Assembly: GCA_024803745.1 (NCBI GenBank)
Contig: JANJXV010000039.1
Coordinates: 11,315,001-11,379,000, forward strand
Source: Megascapheus bottae
Lineage: Eukaryota; Chordata; Mammalia; Rodentia; Geomyidae
Direction of reading: 5' to 3'
Length of the DNA: 64,000 bases
The notes beneath the pieces are model-generated. The model had not been told where the DNA came from. It searched no databases and was given only the letters and a program-made list of their open reading frames with translations. The translations under genes and the position numbers were made by a program. How positions within the stretch are numbered: position 1 is the first letter of the stretch; every line of letters starts with the position of its first letter. Positions 32,703 through 44,233 of this stretch are shown piece after piece.

Positions 32703-34685
32703 ATCCAGAAGTTTCTGAGAGGCCAGGATTAGAAACAGGAGGGAGTCACACCAGTGGGAGTCCATGTTCCAGGGGCTCAGAGGAGACTGAGCAACCACTG
32801 GACACCACTCCCCTCTCCCTAAAAAAAAAAAAAAACCCACAAACTCCTTAAGCCATCTGAAGTCCCTGAGTTGTTGTGTGGCAGAAGTAGAGATGTTGTG
32901 CCTTCACAGAGCATAGAATGACATCCAAGCATTTGCATACTCAAGCAGCAGGTGGCTCGTCCAAAAGGAGCAAGGTACAACACCATTCCATGGCTCATCC
33001 TGAGAGTGATGAAATCTGGAGCTCAGTGAGGGGCTGTCCTGGGAGTCGGCTCTAGCAACTGGCAGGCTCCAATGGTTAACATGCAGTACCCTAACTCCAA
33101 CCTCCAGACCCCTCTCATCTCTGGGAGCCTTCCTATCAGTCACCCATTGTCCTTGAGGTGCCTTGAGATCTGACTCTGACCACATCAGACCACTGGCTTC
33201 AGAGATGCATGGCCACTTTACTTCCTACCACCACATGGTCTTTCCTCCCATCCCACCACTTAGCCTTAGGTTTCCAGGGGAAGAATGCATTTCCATATCA
33301 CACATTCTGTGATCTCTGTGACCTTTCAGGCACATTTACTCCCGACATGCTGGTCAAATGACAGGTCCTCCCTCCGAGACACCCAGGTCAATGTCCAATA
33401 TCCACAAATTTCCTGATCCAACACAGTCTGTCTGCCTCCTCCCTCGGTATCTGGGCAAACTCCATCATCTGTGTTCTACATCTACATCCACTTTCCCCAT
33501 GTGATCTGGAAGCCAGCCTTGGCGGCTGGACGCTCATACAGCATTGCACTGGACAGAGCAATCGTTTCCTGGTATTTGCTAGGCATGGCAGCCTCAGACT
33601 GCTCTGGAGTCCCCGGCCCCAGACCCCCCTTTCTGGGATGAGAGCAGAAGTGTTGCCCACGCCCCACCCAGCATGACCCCAAAGCCCAAAATCCCCAGGC
33701 CACGCCCACCGCATCCTAGCCCTCTGCCTTGCTGCCAGGGCCCTGCACAGCCTGCCATCCTGCTTCCTGGGGGGATAGGGAGGCTTGCAATACAATGGGC
33801 TTGGCGGCCCTCCTCTTCCCAGGCGGATATGATGGCAAATAGCAGGCACTTGGCATATCCTCGGGATTTCTGAGCATAACAGAAATGTCAGGCGGATTTT
33901 AATGAAAGGCTGTGCGCTTCTGGGGATTGACAGGCCGACACAGAATCCTAATTTTCAGATGGCTTATTCTCAGGGCTCTTGGCACTAAGGGGCAGCTCAC
34001 CCATCTCACCCTAAGTGCTCCTGGAAGGCCTAGGCCATCACCCCATATGTAGAAACTGCCACCCCTCAGCTGATGGAGCTCCCTTTCCCAGCTCTGAGCA
34101 CTGGTGATGAATCCTGATTTAGAAACCAAATTATTTCTCTTTCCCCCCCACCACCTCCCTCACCCTCCATCATCTGGATGCCTGCCTCTTGTCTGTACTT
34201 TGTGAGCAACTGTGGAAGAAGAGGCTGTGTCCCTATGGCTCATGTCAGGAGGGAGATAGCGACCAACCTGGGCAGGTTGCCACTGGGGATATGGCTGAGA
34301 GTGATAACTGGCTGATTCCAGGGTTCACAGGACCCTGACCAAAAAAATGCCAGGAGTCAGGGGAGGAATGGGCAGGGTGGGGAGTGTAGATGGTTGCCCA
34401 CAGGACCAGTTCAATGTGTGCCAAGGGCATCTTGTTCTCAGCAACTGCTGCTCAGGTGCTGGGTGAATCTTCCCAAGCCAGGACGGGTCTTCTTCATGCT
34501 GAAGATGGTGTTGAACTAGACAGGCCAGGCAAAGTCAGTGCTGGAAGGACAGGGATCACCCACACCTCCACTCGCTCACCTCAGCAATGCAAATGCAGCT
34601 TCCTCCTGACAAGATTGTCGCGCCCTACTCCCCAGAACTCAGGGTCTGGTTAGAAGGAAAGCAAACTCAATCAAGAAAACTATGA
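32703..34685. other. unique sequence
   Basis: About 2 kb without interspersed repeats. 33830-33965 (gatatgatggcaaatagcag, ggattttaatgaaaggctgt) is a candidate conserved patch. The 153-codon minus-strand frame at 33388-33849 has no family resemblance. Confidence 0.45.
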
Positions 34686-34689
34686 AGAC

Positions 34690-35275
34690 AGTCTCTTTCT
34701 GTTGCTGTGACAAAAACCTGAGAAAATCAATCTGAAAGAGGTAGAATTTATTTGGGTTCATGGTTTTAGAGATTCCAGTCCATGCTTACTTGGCCTGTGA
34801 TGGCAGGAGCAAAGGATCTGAGCTGGTTTTACCTCATGGTGGCCAGGAAGCAGAGTGAGGATACACCTCCTTTGACCCACTTCCCACTAGACTCCACCCA
34901 CTGACAGACCACACCCCCAGTGACATACTTCCTCCAACCAGGCCCTGCCTTCTGGTAAACCACACCCACCACCTACTTCCTATTTCCTAATAGACCACAC
35001 CTCCCTGAAACCTACTTTCTCCAACCAGGCCCTACCTCCTGATAGGCCACACCTCCAATGGCCTACTTCCTCCAATCAGGTCCTGCCTCCTAAGCCATAT
35101 CCCCAGTGACAACTTCCTCCAATCAGGCGTCACTTGTCAGTGTCCTGTTCAGCTATGAGCTCATCACTGGATAAATCCACTGATAAAGTCAGAGTCATAA
35201 GGATCCCATCACCAATCACCCCACCCGTTAGGGACCAGGCTTTCAATATGAGAGTCTTTAGAGCCATTTATGTCC
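34690..35275 (-). mobile_element. MaLR (MST-type) LTR, antisense, with an internal tandem expansion
   Basis: Complement of a MST-like LTR: ctgttgctgtgacaaaaacc, tgaaagaggtagaatttatt, ctcatggtggccaggaagca, cacttcctccaaccaggccc-type block, then gataaatccactgataaagt. The block cctacttcctccaa-caggcc recurs four or five times at roughly 50-60 base spacing between 34915 and 35130. No reading frame of interest. Confidence 0.8.
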
Positions 35276-36515
35276 AACTCACAACAACTACTAAGAAAGA
35301 TGGTGTGGGGCAATTCATACAAGGCCTGCACATGGTGGGGGAGGGAGGGTGAGAGGCAGTTGCAAGGTTCCCAGGTCTGAAGGAACAGCAGGCTGTACCC
35401 TTTTCCTTCTCATGAACCCCACAATCCTGTGAGGCTTTATCTCCCTGCCTAAGCTGGAAAAAGGTGAACAGGCAGCCCCAGTCCCCCAGAGAGGGGTTGG
35501 GGGCAGGGATACTTAGATGGCCTCAGGCAGGCTGGACCTGTAACATCCACGGTTCATCCCTAGGGCATTAAATTCAGTGGCCTGGCCCTGAAAGTGTACA
35601 GCTTAGTGATTCCTATATCCAAATGCCTTCATGGGAACAGGGGGGAAGGGGGTAACCCAACTCAGAACGCACAGGTAGAATCCCTAAACCATACCAACAG
35701 ATCCAAAAGAAAACAAAAACCCCACAAGTTGGTTCTGGGGTGGTGAAATCCCAGAAGGCTACCTTGAGGAGGCTGGGCATGTTGGGTCTCCATAGGGAAT
35801 TTGCAGCTGAGGAGTGGGTAAGGAAGCCACCCCAGGAGGACAGCATGGCAGAGGAGACAAGCAGGGCCCAGAAATCCCTGCTGCTGAGCAGATAAGTGCA
35901 GGTGGGTAGCCCATCTGGAGCCTGGGCGGCAGATCTGTGTGCCCCACATTGTGAAAGGTCCAGTCCTGACCTGATCACCCCAAAAGTGTTCCAGGGAGGA
36001 CAGGTTAGGTGGTAGAGAAATGAGGGATGTCTGTGGCCACTGTAGGAGGGGTGCAAGCAATAGGCCCCATGGCTTCTGCTCCTCCTCTCCCGACAGGAAG
36101 CCAGCCCTGTGGGCCCCAGCCATTCTCAGGGAGTCCCGAGAGGGAGTCTTGGGACTGCTATCCATTCTTGTTTATTGGGGTGATTGTGGGTTGATAATCA
36201 CCTGTCCTCCGCCCTGCTTTGATGGCATAGCCGCGATTGAAGTGGGGCCTGGCACCCAGGGCAGGCAGCATCTTGGTGGCAGTGACTTGGATGGGTGGGG
36301 GCGGGGTTTGGATGAGGGGGCGGGGTTTGGATGAGTGATGGGGGAGGGGGTGTTCATAAATGAGTGGTTCGTAATTCACATTGGCCCATGCCAGCGCCCT
36401 CACTTCCATGTCCCGCCATGGGTCTGTCCCCTCCACCAGATGGACAAACCCTGGTGCTAACTGAGGTAAGTACCCAGGAAGAGGAGGAACCTGCACCCAT
36501 TGATGGAACTGACTG
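35276..36515. other. unique GC-rich sequence
   Basis: 36290-36332 holds two direct copies of gggcggggtttggatga (GC-box-like). Long antisense frames here (up to 167 codons) have no recognisable domain, and I do not call them genes. Confidence 0.5.
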
Positions 36516-36519
36516 TGAA

Positions 36520-37220
36520 GGCAGGGAGGGAGGGAGGGAGGGAGAAAAGGGGACAGGAAAGAGAGGGAAGGAAGAAGGAAAAGGGGGAAAGAGAGAGAAT
36601 GAGGAAAAAGGGAAGGGGAGAAAGAGAGAAGGAAGGAGGAAGGAAAAGAGGACAGGAGAGAGAAAGGAACAAGAGAAAGGGGATGGAGGGAGGGAAAAAA
36701 GGAGGAGACAGACAGATAAAGGGAGGAAAGGATGAAAAGAGACAGGAAAGGAGCGAAGGAAGAAGAAAGGAAGAGAGTGAGGGAGAAAAGGAAGGATAGA
36801 GGGAGGGAGACAGGGAAGGAAGGCGGGAGGAAGAGAAGGGATTAGGAGAGGAGGAAGGAGGGCGGGAAAGAGGGAGGAAGATAGAATGAGGTAGAAAAAG
36901 GAGAGAAAGAAGGAAGGAGGAAAAGATAGAGAGGAGGAGAGAGGAAGGGAAGAAAAGGGGGAAAGAGGGAGAGGACAGATGGAGGAGGGGAAGGAGAAAT
37001 GGTGAGAAAGAAAGAAATAAGAGAGGCAAGGGGAGAGGGATGAAAGAAAAGGAAGAAGGGAGCAAAAGAGAGAGAGAAAGGATGATAAAGAGAAGGAAGG
37101 AGGGAGGAAAAGAGGAAAGAAGGAAAGAATGAAGTAAAGGAAGAAAAGAGGGAATGAGGAAGAAAAGAACAGAGGGAGGGACAGAAAGGAATTACAGAGA
37201 GATAGGGAGAAAGAGAAGAG
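36520..37220. repeat. 700-base polypurine tract
   Basis: Almost uninterrupted A/G on the plus strand, mostly GGAA, GGGA and GAAA words with few exact units. Lys/Arg/Glu-rich frames one way and Ser/Pro/Leu-rich frames the other are artefacts. Confidence 0.97.
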
Positions 37221-37224
37221 GTGC

Positions 37225-37822
37225 TGTCCTTCCTGTCCTCTTTGCTGCCCCTTTGTGCCCCCCCAAGGCCCTGGGTGGCCACCACTCAGCCATTCTTAGG
37301 GTGGGGATCCCCCCCAGTACAGGGTAATTACCCTCAGGGATGGAAGACTGCACCTCTTGGTCCCATGGAAGCTCTGAAAACTCCATGCCAAAGGTTGGCG
37401 AGATCAATGTACCGGGCCTACTGACAAACCTGCCGCCATAATGCAGAGATTCCTCACTTTCTTTTTATTGTGTTCGTGTATGGTGATTCATAGCGGGTAT
37501 GTCAATAAAAAGAGACGAAAGAAAATACTGCACAAAGTCTCACAGTAAAGCTGTCACCGAAAAATTATTTATTGCCGCGATAACGACAAATTATACATGG
37601 AGGAAGATTCCAGGCAATGGGTAGGACGAAAGGTGCTAGAATGGGAACAAGAGGGTCTCTCCATCACCGGGTACCCCTGGCTGCCCCTGGTCATGATGGA
37701 GACCCAGCTGGAGCCTGGGGACTCACCCTAGAGATGTATGGGTGGGGTATAGAAGCATCATCCTGTACAGGATTAACACCAGCACACCCAGAGCAAATGT
37801 GCTCCAGATAAGGAAGACACTG
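37225..37822. other. unique sequence with a candidate conserved segment
   Basis: 37430-37620 is repeat-free, retains several CpG dinucleotides and has AT-rich core motifs (aaaaattatttattgccgcg, ataacgacaaattatacatg), a profile often seen in vertebrate conserved noncoding elements. Confidence 0.45.
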
Positions 37823-38046
37823 AGCCAGGCATTTATGGCTCATACGTGTCATCCTAGCTACTCAGGCGGTTGTGATCTGGAGGATCACAGTTTGAAGACA
37901 GCCTGGGTAGGAAAATCTGTGAGACTCTTATCTCCAGTGAAACAACCAAAAGCTCCAGGGGTAGAGCCTTGAGTGACAAAGCTAAGAGACAACGGCACAA
38001 AGCCCTGGAGTTCAAGGCCCAGTAGCAGAACAACAACAAACAAAAA
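37823..38046 (+). repeat. B1-like-Geo SINE with a shortened Geo half
   Basis: gccaggcatttatggctcat, gtcatcctagctactcaggc, gagactcttatctccagtga, agctccaggggtagagcctt. Confidence 0.92.
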
Positions 38047-39985
38047 GATCAGGAAGATCTGAAAGACAGCATTTTTAGGCAAAATATAAATTGCAGAGGG
38101 GTGGGGAGGTGCAAATGGTTAAAGCAAGCTTTTCCTTTTAAACTATCCATGTGCCAGGAGGTGGGGCAGGGGCTAGAGGATGAAGCTGGCATCCTTGGGA
38201 ATCATCAGTGAGTTCAGATGGGCACAGGTTGGCAGGAGAAAACCACATCAGGCAGGCCAGGGGTGGGGACGTGGGGGGCGGGGAGCGGGGTGTGTGGAGA
38301 CCCGCTCATCTCCAGTCACACTTGCTATTTTGGAAGTTGGCAAGGGATTGTTTTGGTTTTGCTTTTTTGTGTTTTTAGTTTTGGGGTTGTTTTTTTTTGT
38401 TTTGTTTTTTTCTGTTTTATTTCCTGGAATGACCACTTGGAGATCCAAAATGTCTATTTCCATCAACCAGAAAAGAACAGTATTCGGAAGGAAAAGAAAC
38501 AAAAAAATCAGGGAAGATTTTTGTGTTCCATCCTGGCAGCAATCTTCTTTCACATCTTTCTCTTTATGCGGTTTTGTCTCAGTGATTCGAGCATGTTCTA
38601 ATTTTGTCATCCAAAGCCATCTGACTTCCCCCTGCTCTCTACAAACAAAACCTAATTTAGTCAGGAGATGTTTGAAGTCATAACAATGACAGATAGCCAG
38701 GGTTCAGGTGTGGTGGAATATTTAAATACCTAGTCTATATTTTTTTTTCTGATAGAAAGACAAGCAGCTTAGTTTTTTGGTTCTGATTAATTATCTTTTT
38801 TTTTCTTTTCTTGCATTTTAGTGGGAAAAAATTGCTCTTTTTCTATTCTACATTATTAATTGGTTATTTAATTAGGAATTCTCCAAGCTTCAGATGTGAG
38901 GCAAGCTAAATCTTTGAGTGGTTTTAAGAAAAAGCTGGGCACCACATCCTGTCGCCTCTTTGTAGCTTATGAAGGTCACAGTAATATGTGATTGTTTGGT
39001 ATATTGGCAGTGAATTACACCACCCAGACAAGCTTTTAACCTATGTGCCTTCAGTCTGCGAGAGACACACGGGCATCTGCTCTCTTTAAACCGTTCTCTA
39101 TTGAAGAGGATTCAATCACCATAATGAATCTGAGGCCAGGCAGCAATCTTCCGCACTGAAAGAATTTCTAAAAGATTGTAGAATTTGTAAAACGAACAGC
39201 TCGCAGACTAAATGGCTGTGTGGGTGAATCAATTATTGCAAGGCTCCGACTAGTCATAATATTTAGTACATATCATATAGAGTGTTTCAGGTACAATAAG
39301 ATATGCTCATTTTTCCCCCCCTGTGCTGCTATAAGTGGTACCTAATGCCTGGAGAGCAGGGTCAAGTTGCAGCAGAGCCACACACATCCACGCTTGCCCA
39401 TGGGTGCCTGGCGTGCCCATACAGGTGGGACACATTCTGCAGGGGGGTGGGGGGGGAGCTGAGACGGGGATGGGGGGGAGGGAGGGAACTCCAGTACCCT
39501 CCCAGCCTCTCAATCCCACTGTATCTGCCCACAGAGATGCTAAGTTGCCAGGTTTTTTTTTTTTTTTAGAACCTGGGTTTCAACCATTTCCTTATTAATA
39601 CAATAATTATTTTTCTCTGACAGCACCATTTATAACCATCTACTCTGTGTCCAAGTAGCCCTGTTTTCATTAATCAATGGGCATTGGACGACTGTCATCT
39701 CCTCTCTGGATTATGACTTATCGGCCTCGTGCAGGCTCTTTTCAAGTGCTGCTCAGTAAAACCTGGGAAGGATGGAAGCTGTCTGACTCCCTGGTGGGAA
39801 AGCCTTTCCCCACTCCGGCCTAGGTGTCATCTGAAGACTTTTGACTTCACAAAAGGGATCCGGGGAATTTTAGGAACTTGAGAAGGACTTGCTTCCACAG
39901 TGGCTTAACAGTTGTAAGAGTTGATAGGATGCAAATGGATCTATCTCTCCATTAGGAGAGAATTAGGTCTGAAAATAGAATCCCC
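38047..39985. other. long repeat-free segment, candidate conserved noncoding element
   Basis: About 1.9 kb without a SINE in a window that averages more than one per kilobase. 38690-39330 is especially suggestive: ctgattaattatc, ttaattggttatttaattag, taatatgtgattgtttggt, gaggattcaatcaccataat. No splice-competent coding frame is evident. G-rich runs lie at 39440-39485. Confidence 0.45.
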
Positions 39986-40163
39986 CAAACCTAGCCATCC
40001 CGTAAATATCTAAAGGAAATGAAATCAATATGTCCAAAAGAGTCTTGCATCTGTATTTGCAACAGAACTTCTCACAGAAACCAAGAGATGGAACCCACAT
40101 GTTCATAGAGAGACAAAGGGCTACGTATCAATGGAATATTATTGAACTAAAACACAAAATGAA

Positions 40164-40400
40164 GTCCAGGTGCAGGTGGCTCGTGCCTGTAAATCCTAAC
40201 TAATCAGGAGGCTGAGATCTGAGGATTGTGGTTCGAGGCCAGACCTGGCAGGAAAGTCTGTGAGAATTTTTCTCTCTAATTAACCAGCAAAAAGTCAGAC
40301 GTGGATGCGTGACTCAAGTGGTAGAGCACTCACTGTGAGCAAAAAATGCTTAAGGACAGTGCCCAGATCCTGAATTCAAGCCCCAAGACCAGCACAAAAA
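40164..40400 (+). repeat. B1-like-Geo SINE inside L1M
   Basis: gtccaggtgcaggtggctcg, gatctgaggattgtggttcg, gactcaagtggtagagcact, gaattcaagccccaagacca. Confidence 0.93.
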
Positions 40401-40411
40401 AAGGTTGTGGG

Positions 40412-40496
40412 GGAAGGAAGGAAGGAAGGAAGGAAGGAAGGAAGGAAGGAAGGAAGGAAGGAAGGAAGGAAGGAAGGAAGGAAGGAAGGAAGGAAG
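40412..40496. repeat. (GGAA)21 microsatellite
   Basis: Pure GGAA units grown from the preceding SINE tail. Confidence 0.97.
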
Positions 40497-40917
40497 ACAG
40501 GACACTGTGTTGGGTAAAATAAGCTACACATAGGAAATTAATCCCACACATCCTTACTTACAGGTGCAGGTAGAAAAGTTGATTTCCTAGACATGCAGGG
40601 TAGAATAATGGTCACCAGAAACTGAGACTCAGTGGGTCTCACCTGAGGTCAAATGACTGGCATTGAAATGTATTTAGATAGGGAGAACGAAGTTCTACTC
40701 TTTTTTAGCCGAATATAAACACTTCTCTACAATGTATTAAGTATTTTATAAAGAAATACGAGAGGAATTCAAAGGTTCCCAACAAAGAAATGACCATTTC
40801 TTTGAAATGGAAATGCTAATTATCCTGTGGATCATTACACATTGTATACCTGCATCCAATTATCATACTACTCTCCACAAATATGGACAATGACTATGTA
40901 TCAATTAACAATTAAGT

Positions 40918-41215
40918 TAGGGGCTAATCGTGGTGGTGCATGTCTATAACTGTGGCTTCTTAGGAGGCAGAGGTCAGGAAAATTTTTGTTTGAGATCAGA
41001 CTGGATCCAGGTTAGCAAGACTCCATCTCAAAAACTGAGGCGGGTGGTGGTTTCATGTCTGTCACCCCAGCTATTTAGGAGGTGAAGAATCACAGTCCAA
41101 AGCTCAGTTAGGCAAAAACATGAGATCCTATCTGAAAAAAGAAGGTTTTAGAAGCTAATGGCTCTTACCTAGCAAATGTAAAGTCTGAGTTTACGCACAA
41201 GTATCACCAAAAACA
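40918..41215 (+). repeat. older Castorimorpha-type SINE dimer
   Basis: gtggtggtgcatgtctataa, cttaggaggcagaggtcagg, gcaagactccatctcaaaaa, then a second similar unit (gtggtttcatgtctgtcacc, atgagatcctatctgaaaaa) and a tRNA-like end. It resembles the B1-like left monomer of beaver-type SINEs more than the Geo composite. Confidence 0.6.
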
Positions 41216-41329
41216 AACTAAATTTAAAAGTTGTAAGATAAGCTGGATGGAATTCAAGGCAACTTAAAGCATCATCAGAGCCAAACTCCTCTAGGCATTG
41301 GAAACCAGGCAAGGACTAGAACTGGAAAA

Positions 41330-41730
41330 AGGTCTATGCTAACCTGGGGGAGGAGCTATGCTAATCGTGATCCTATGCTAATTGGAGAGCCTAGGTTGGA
41401 CTTTTATTAAACTGGGGAAGTCCTATGATGGATGGGGAGGTTTATGCTGGCTGGAGGATGGTTCTGAGCTGCCTGGGGAAGGCCCTGTGGTCACTAGGGA
41501 AATTGTCCAATGCTGGCTGTGACAGGTCCTATGGGAATCCTGCGGGTCCTATGCTAATTGGACTGTGCTGATTGGGGCGGTGCTATGCTAATTGGGGGAG
41601 GTGCTATGCTAATTGGGGAGGTGCTATGCTGACTAGCTGGGAAAAGCCCTATGCTAATCAAAATGAGCTGACTGGGAAAGGTCCTAGGCTAATGAGGGGA
41701 GGTCCTGTGCTGGCTGAGTCAGGCCATATG
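41330..41730. repeat. minisatellite with variable units built on ggtcctatgctaattgggga
   Basis: Core motif (t)cctatgctaattgggg with variants; exact atgctaat at 41358, 41375, 41551, 41585, 41606 and 41651. Units range from about 17 to 45 bases, and units in the centre (41400-41540) are more diverged (tatgatggatggggaggttt, ctgagctgcctggggaaggc). Confidence 0.85.
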
Positions 41731-42110
41731 CTGTCTTCCCAGAAGGAAGCCAGAGCTCCTGGCAGCCACTGCACTGCCATGTCCCCAGGCCTCTGTCAGC
41801 ACTGTCATTGTGCTGTGGGAGGAACACGGGTTCCTGGCCTCACACCCGGCCCTGCTCAGTCCCCTTCACCAGTGCCCCTTGAATGGCACAGATAGAAACA
41901 TGGACTCTGAGCTAGCCTGGACCTGGTGCTGGCCTGGGACTGTGCATTTGTCACAGGCACTTCCATCTTGAGGGACTTCTATTCTCAGTTGGTTAAGGAT
42001 GTGAAAACAAAATCGTGTTCTTCTGACTTCATGCACAGCTTTTCTCCTGGGAATGTCTCGTGGCCTAATACTGAACAGGGATTAAATTCTCTTTCTCTCT
42101 CTGCCCACCG
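41731..42110. other. unique sequence
   Basis: Nothing recognised. Confidence 0.5.
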
Positions 42111-42111
42111 C

Positions 42112-42318
42112 CCACCCCCCCAATGGAGCTTAAACCCAGGGTCTAGGCACTATCTCGTAGCTTTTTTGCTTTACCAGTTGAGCCATATCCACTTCTAGCT
42201 TTTTGGAGAGAAAAGTATCCTTGACTTTCCTGCCCTGGCTGATTTTGAACTGTGGTCTTCATGATCTCAGGCTTCTTGAGTAGCTTGGATTACAGGAGTG
42301 AGCCACCAGCACCAGCTA
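42112..42318 (-). repeat. B1-like-Geo SINE, antisense
   Basis: atggagcttaaacccagggt, ttaccagttgagccatatcc, ctttcctgccctggctgatt, gattacaggagtgagccacc. Confidence 0.9.
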
Positions 42319-42588
42319 CGTTCTTTCTTGCTTCTGGCAGTAGCATGAATCTAAGGAGCCCCTTTTCCCCTCTACCCCTTAGCCCCACCTTGTTTCTTCC
42401 TTGGCTCACCCATAGTAGCCAGAACATGCCCCCAAAGGGGAAAATAAACTGTCTTCCCCACTGAACCCACAGCAAGATCCCTTACCGATTTGCTCAGCTA
42501 CAAACCATCTGTCCCCAACCAACGGCAGCCAGCCCAGATCTAAACAGCCCCCTAATAATTCGTTGAGAGAGAAGGGATAGAAGTAACT
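42319..42588. other. unique sequence
   Basis: Nothing recognised. Confidence 0.5.
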
Positions 42589-42589
42589 T

Positions 42590-42820
42590 GGAACTGGCAC
42601 AGTGCCTCATGCCCATAATCCTACCTACTCAGGCGGCTCAGACCTGAGGATTGTGGTCAAAGCCAGCCTGGGCAGGTGAAAAGTCACCAAGATTCTTATC
42701 TTCGGTTAAACAGCAAATAGCTGGTTGTACAGGTGTGGCTCAAGCAATAGAGAGCCATCCTTAAATCAAAGTGAGAGCAGTAGGCCCTGAGTTCAAGCCT
42801 CAGTACTAGAGAAAGAATGA
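42590..42820 (+). repeat. B1-like-Geo SINE
   Basis: ggcacagtgcctcatgccca, ctcaggcggctcagacctga, aggtgtggctcaagcaatag, gccctgagttcaagcctcag; (GGGA)n in the tail. Confidence 0.9.
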
Positions 42821-42840
42821 AAGGGAGGGAGGGAGGGATA

Positions 42841-43150
42841 AAATACAGACTAAGAATTACAACTCTGCTAGCATGGTGAGATTACATATCATTTCTTTTC
42901 TTTGCCTTTTTTTTGTTGTTGTTCCTGTCCTATGATTAAGTTATTTCAGTCTATAATTTAGACCATAAATTAAAGAGACAGCTGGAGTACTAGTCTCTTT
43001 TTCAGATATTGACCATGTTCACATTGGGTAGGCAAAGACAATATTTGTGTTATTTTTGATGTTTTATATTGTTCCCATTAAAATAAGAAATATATCTATA
43101 GTAGCAATTTGGGACACTAGGGAAGAGTACAAATTACTTTCTCCTTTTTT
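42841..43150. other. AT-rich unique sequence
   Basis: Nothing recognised. Confidence 0.5.
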
Positions 43151-43305
43151 TGTTTGGCAGTGCTGGGGTTTGAACTCGGGATCTCTGCCACTGAACCACA
43201 ACTCCACTTCTGGTTTTCTGATGGTTAGTTACAGATAAGAATCTCATGGATTTTTCTGCCTGGGCTGGTTTTGAACTTTACTATCACAGGAGGCTGTGAT
43301 ACTAA
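43151..43305 (-). repeat. B1-like-Geo SINE, antisense, truncated
   Basis: cagtgctggggtttgaactc, tgaaccacaactccacttct, tcatggatttttctgcctgg. Confidence 0.88.
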
Positions 43306-43355
43306 AGTATCTTGATGTGTCACTGACGGTATTTCTAGATGACTTGAACATGCTT

Positions 43356-43560
43356 TTTGTGCCAATACTAAGGTTTGAACTCAGGTCCTGGGCCTTGTCC
43401 TTTAGTTTTTCTTTATTTAAGGCTGGTGCTCTACCACTAGAGCCACGGCTCCACTTCTGTATTTTTTGCTGGTTAATTAGAGATAGGTCTCACAGACTTT
43501 CCTGCCTGGGCTGGCTTTGAACCATGATGGTCAAATCTCAGCTTCCTGAGTAACTTCTAA
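43356..43560 (-). repeat. B1-like-Geo SINE, antisense
   Basis: gtgccaatactaaggtttga, ctctaccactagagccacgg, cacagactttcctgcctggg, ctcagcttcctgagtaactt. Confidence 0.92.
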
Positions 43561-44232
43561 GATGACAAATGAGAACAACAGTGCCTCTGAGAAATTCCCC
43601 CCTGAGAAATTCTTTACAGGCCTCCACTATAAACTCAGTGGCTGAGAGCCCATCCCCCACCCCTAGCCCCAACCCCCACATCCACCCACATTGTATGTGT
43701 TTGTTTATGGGGAGCGATGGCTCCAGATTGCACCAGCATTGGGGTCCCTGATGAGGCTCACAGTTGACATTTGAACATGAGCTGGATTTTGTCAATTGTG
43801 GCAGCTAAGGAAATTCTATCTTAAAGGCTGCTCTTTATTAAATTTGCAAGATACAAAACTGTAACTGGCAAATAGTCTCCTTTTCCCTTTGCAAAAGCAT
43901 CAATAGCGGTCAGCAACCTTGAAGTAATTAAAATGGGCTCTCCTTTAAACAAAAATGTAATTGCTACAGAGTTTTGTTGTATCCCGCCCCTCCCCACCCC
44001 TCCTCTGGCCCCGTATGGGGACTGGAGTGCCAGCATTTGACTGAAGGAAATCTTAGAAATCTTCCAGCGTGATCACAAGAAGATCTTTGGGAAAAGAGTG
44101 GCTGGGTGCAAAAACAGAAAACATAGGGGTTAGAAAGCCATACAAAGAATTTCCATAAGTCTCCTTGGTATAGTTTTGTTTGTTTGTTTGTTTGTTTGTA
44201 AAACCCGAACTTTGTAAGACAAAAAACAAGAG
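43561..44232. other. unique sequence
   Basis: 43800-44000 (aagcatcaatagcggtcagc, gaagtaattaaaatgggctc) is a candidate conserved patch; a (GTTT)n run lies at 44177-44199. Confidence 0.4.
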
Positions 44233-44233
44233 C

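Larger units (their letters stand above)
39990..40915 (+). mobile_element. L1M 3' end (sense), interrupted by a SINE
   Basis: ctaaaggaaatgaaatcaat, tatcaatggaatattattga, ggtaaaataagctacacata, gggtagaataatggtcacca, gtatttta-rich stretch, cattacacattgtatacctg and atgactatgtatcaattaac follow the mammalian L1M 3' terminus in order. Coding content is decayed. Confidence 0.85.

Noticed and set aside
33388..33849. 153-codon antisense frame
   Set aside because: No recognisable family and no exon-like boundaries; treated as chance, but codon-substitution analysis would decide.
35613..36165. 147- and 167-codon antisense frames in a GC-rich unique region
   Set aside because: Two overlapping phases open together, no recognisable domain and no splice or start support; GC-rich DNA gives long chance frames.
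36457..37285. Up to 202-codon frames
   Set aside because: Same cause: polypurine tract 36520-37220.
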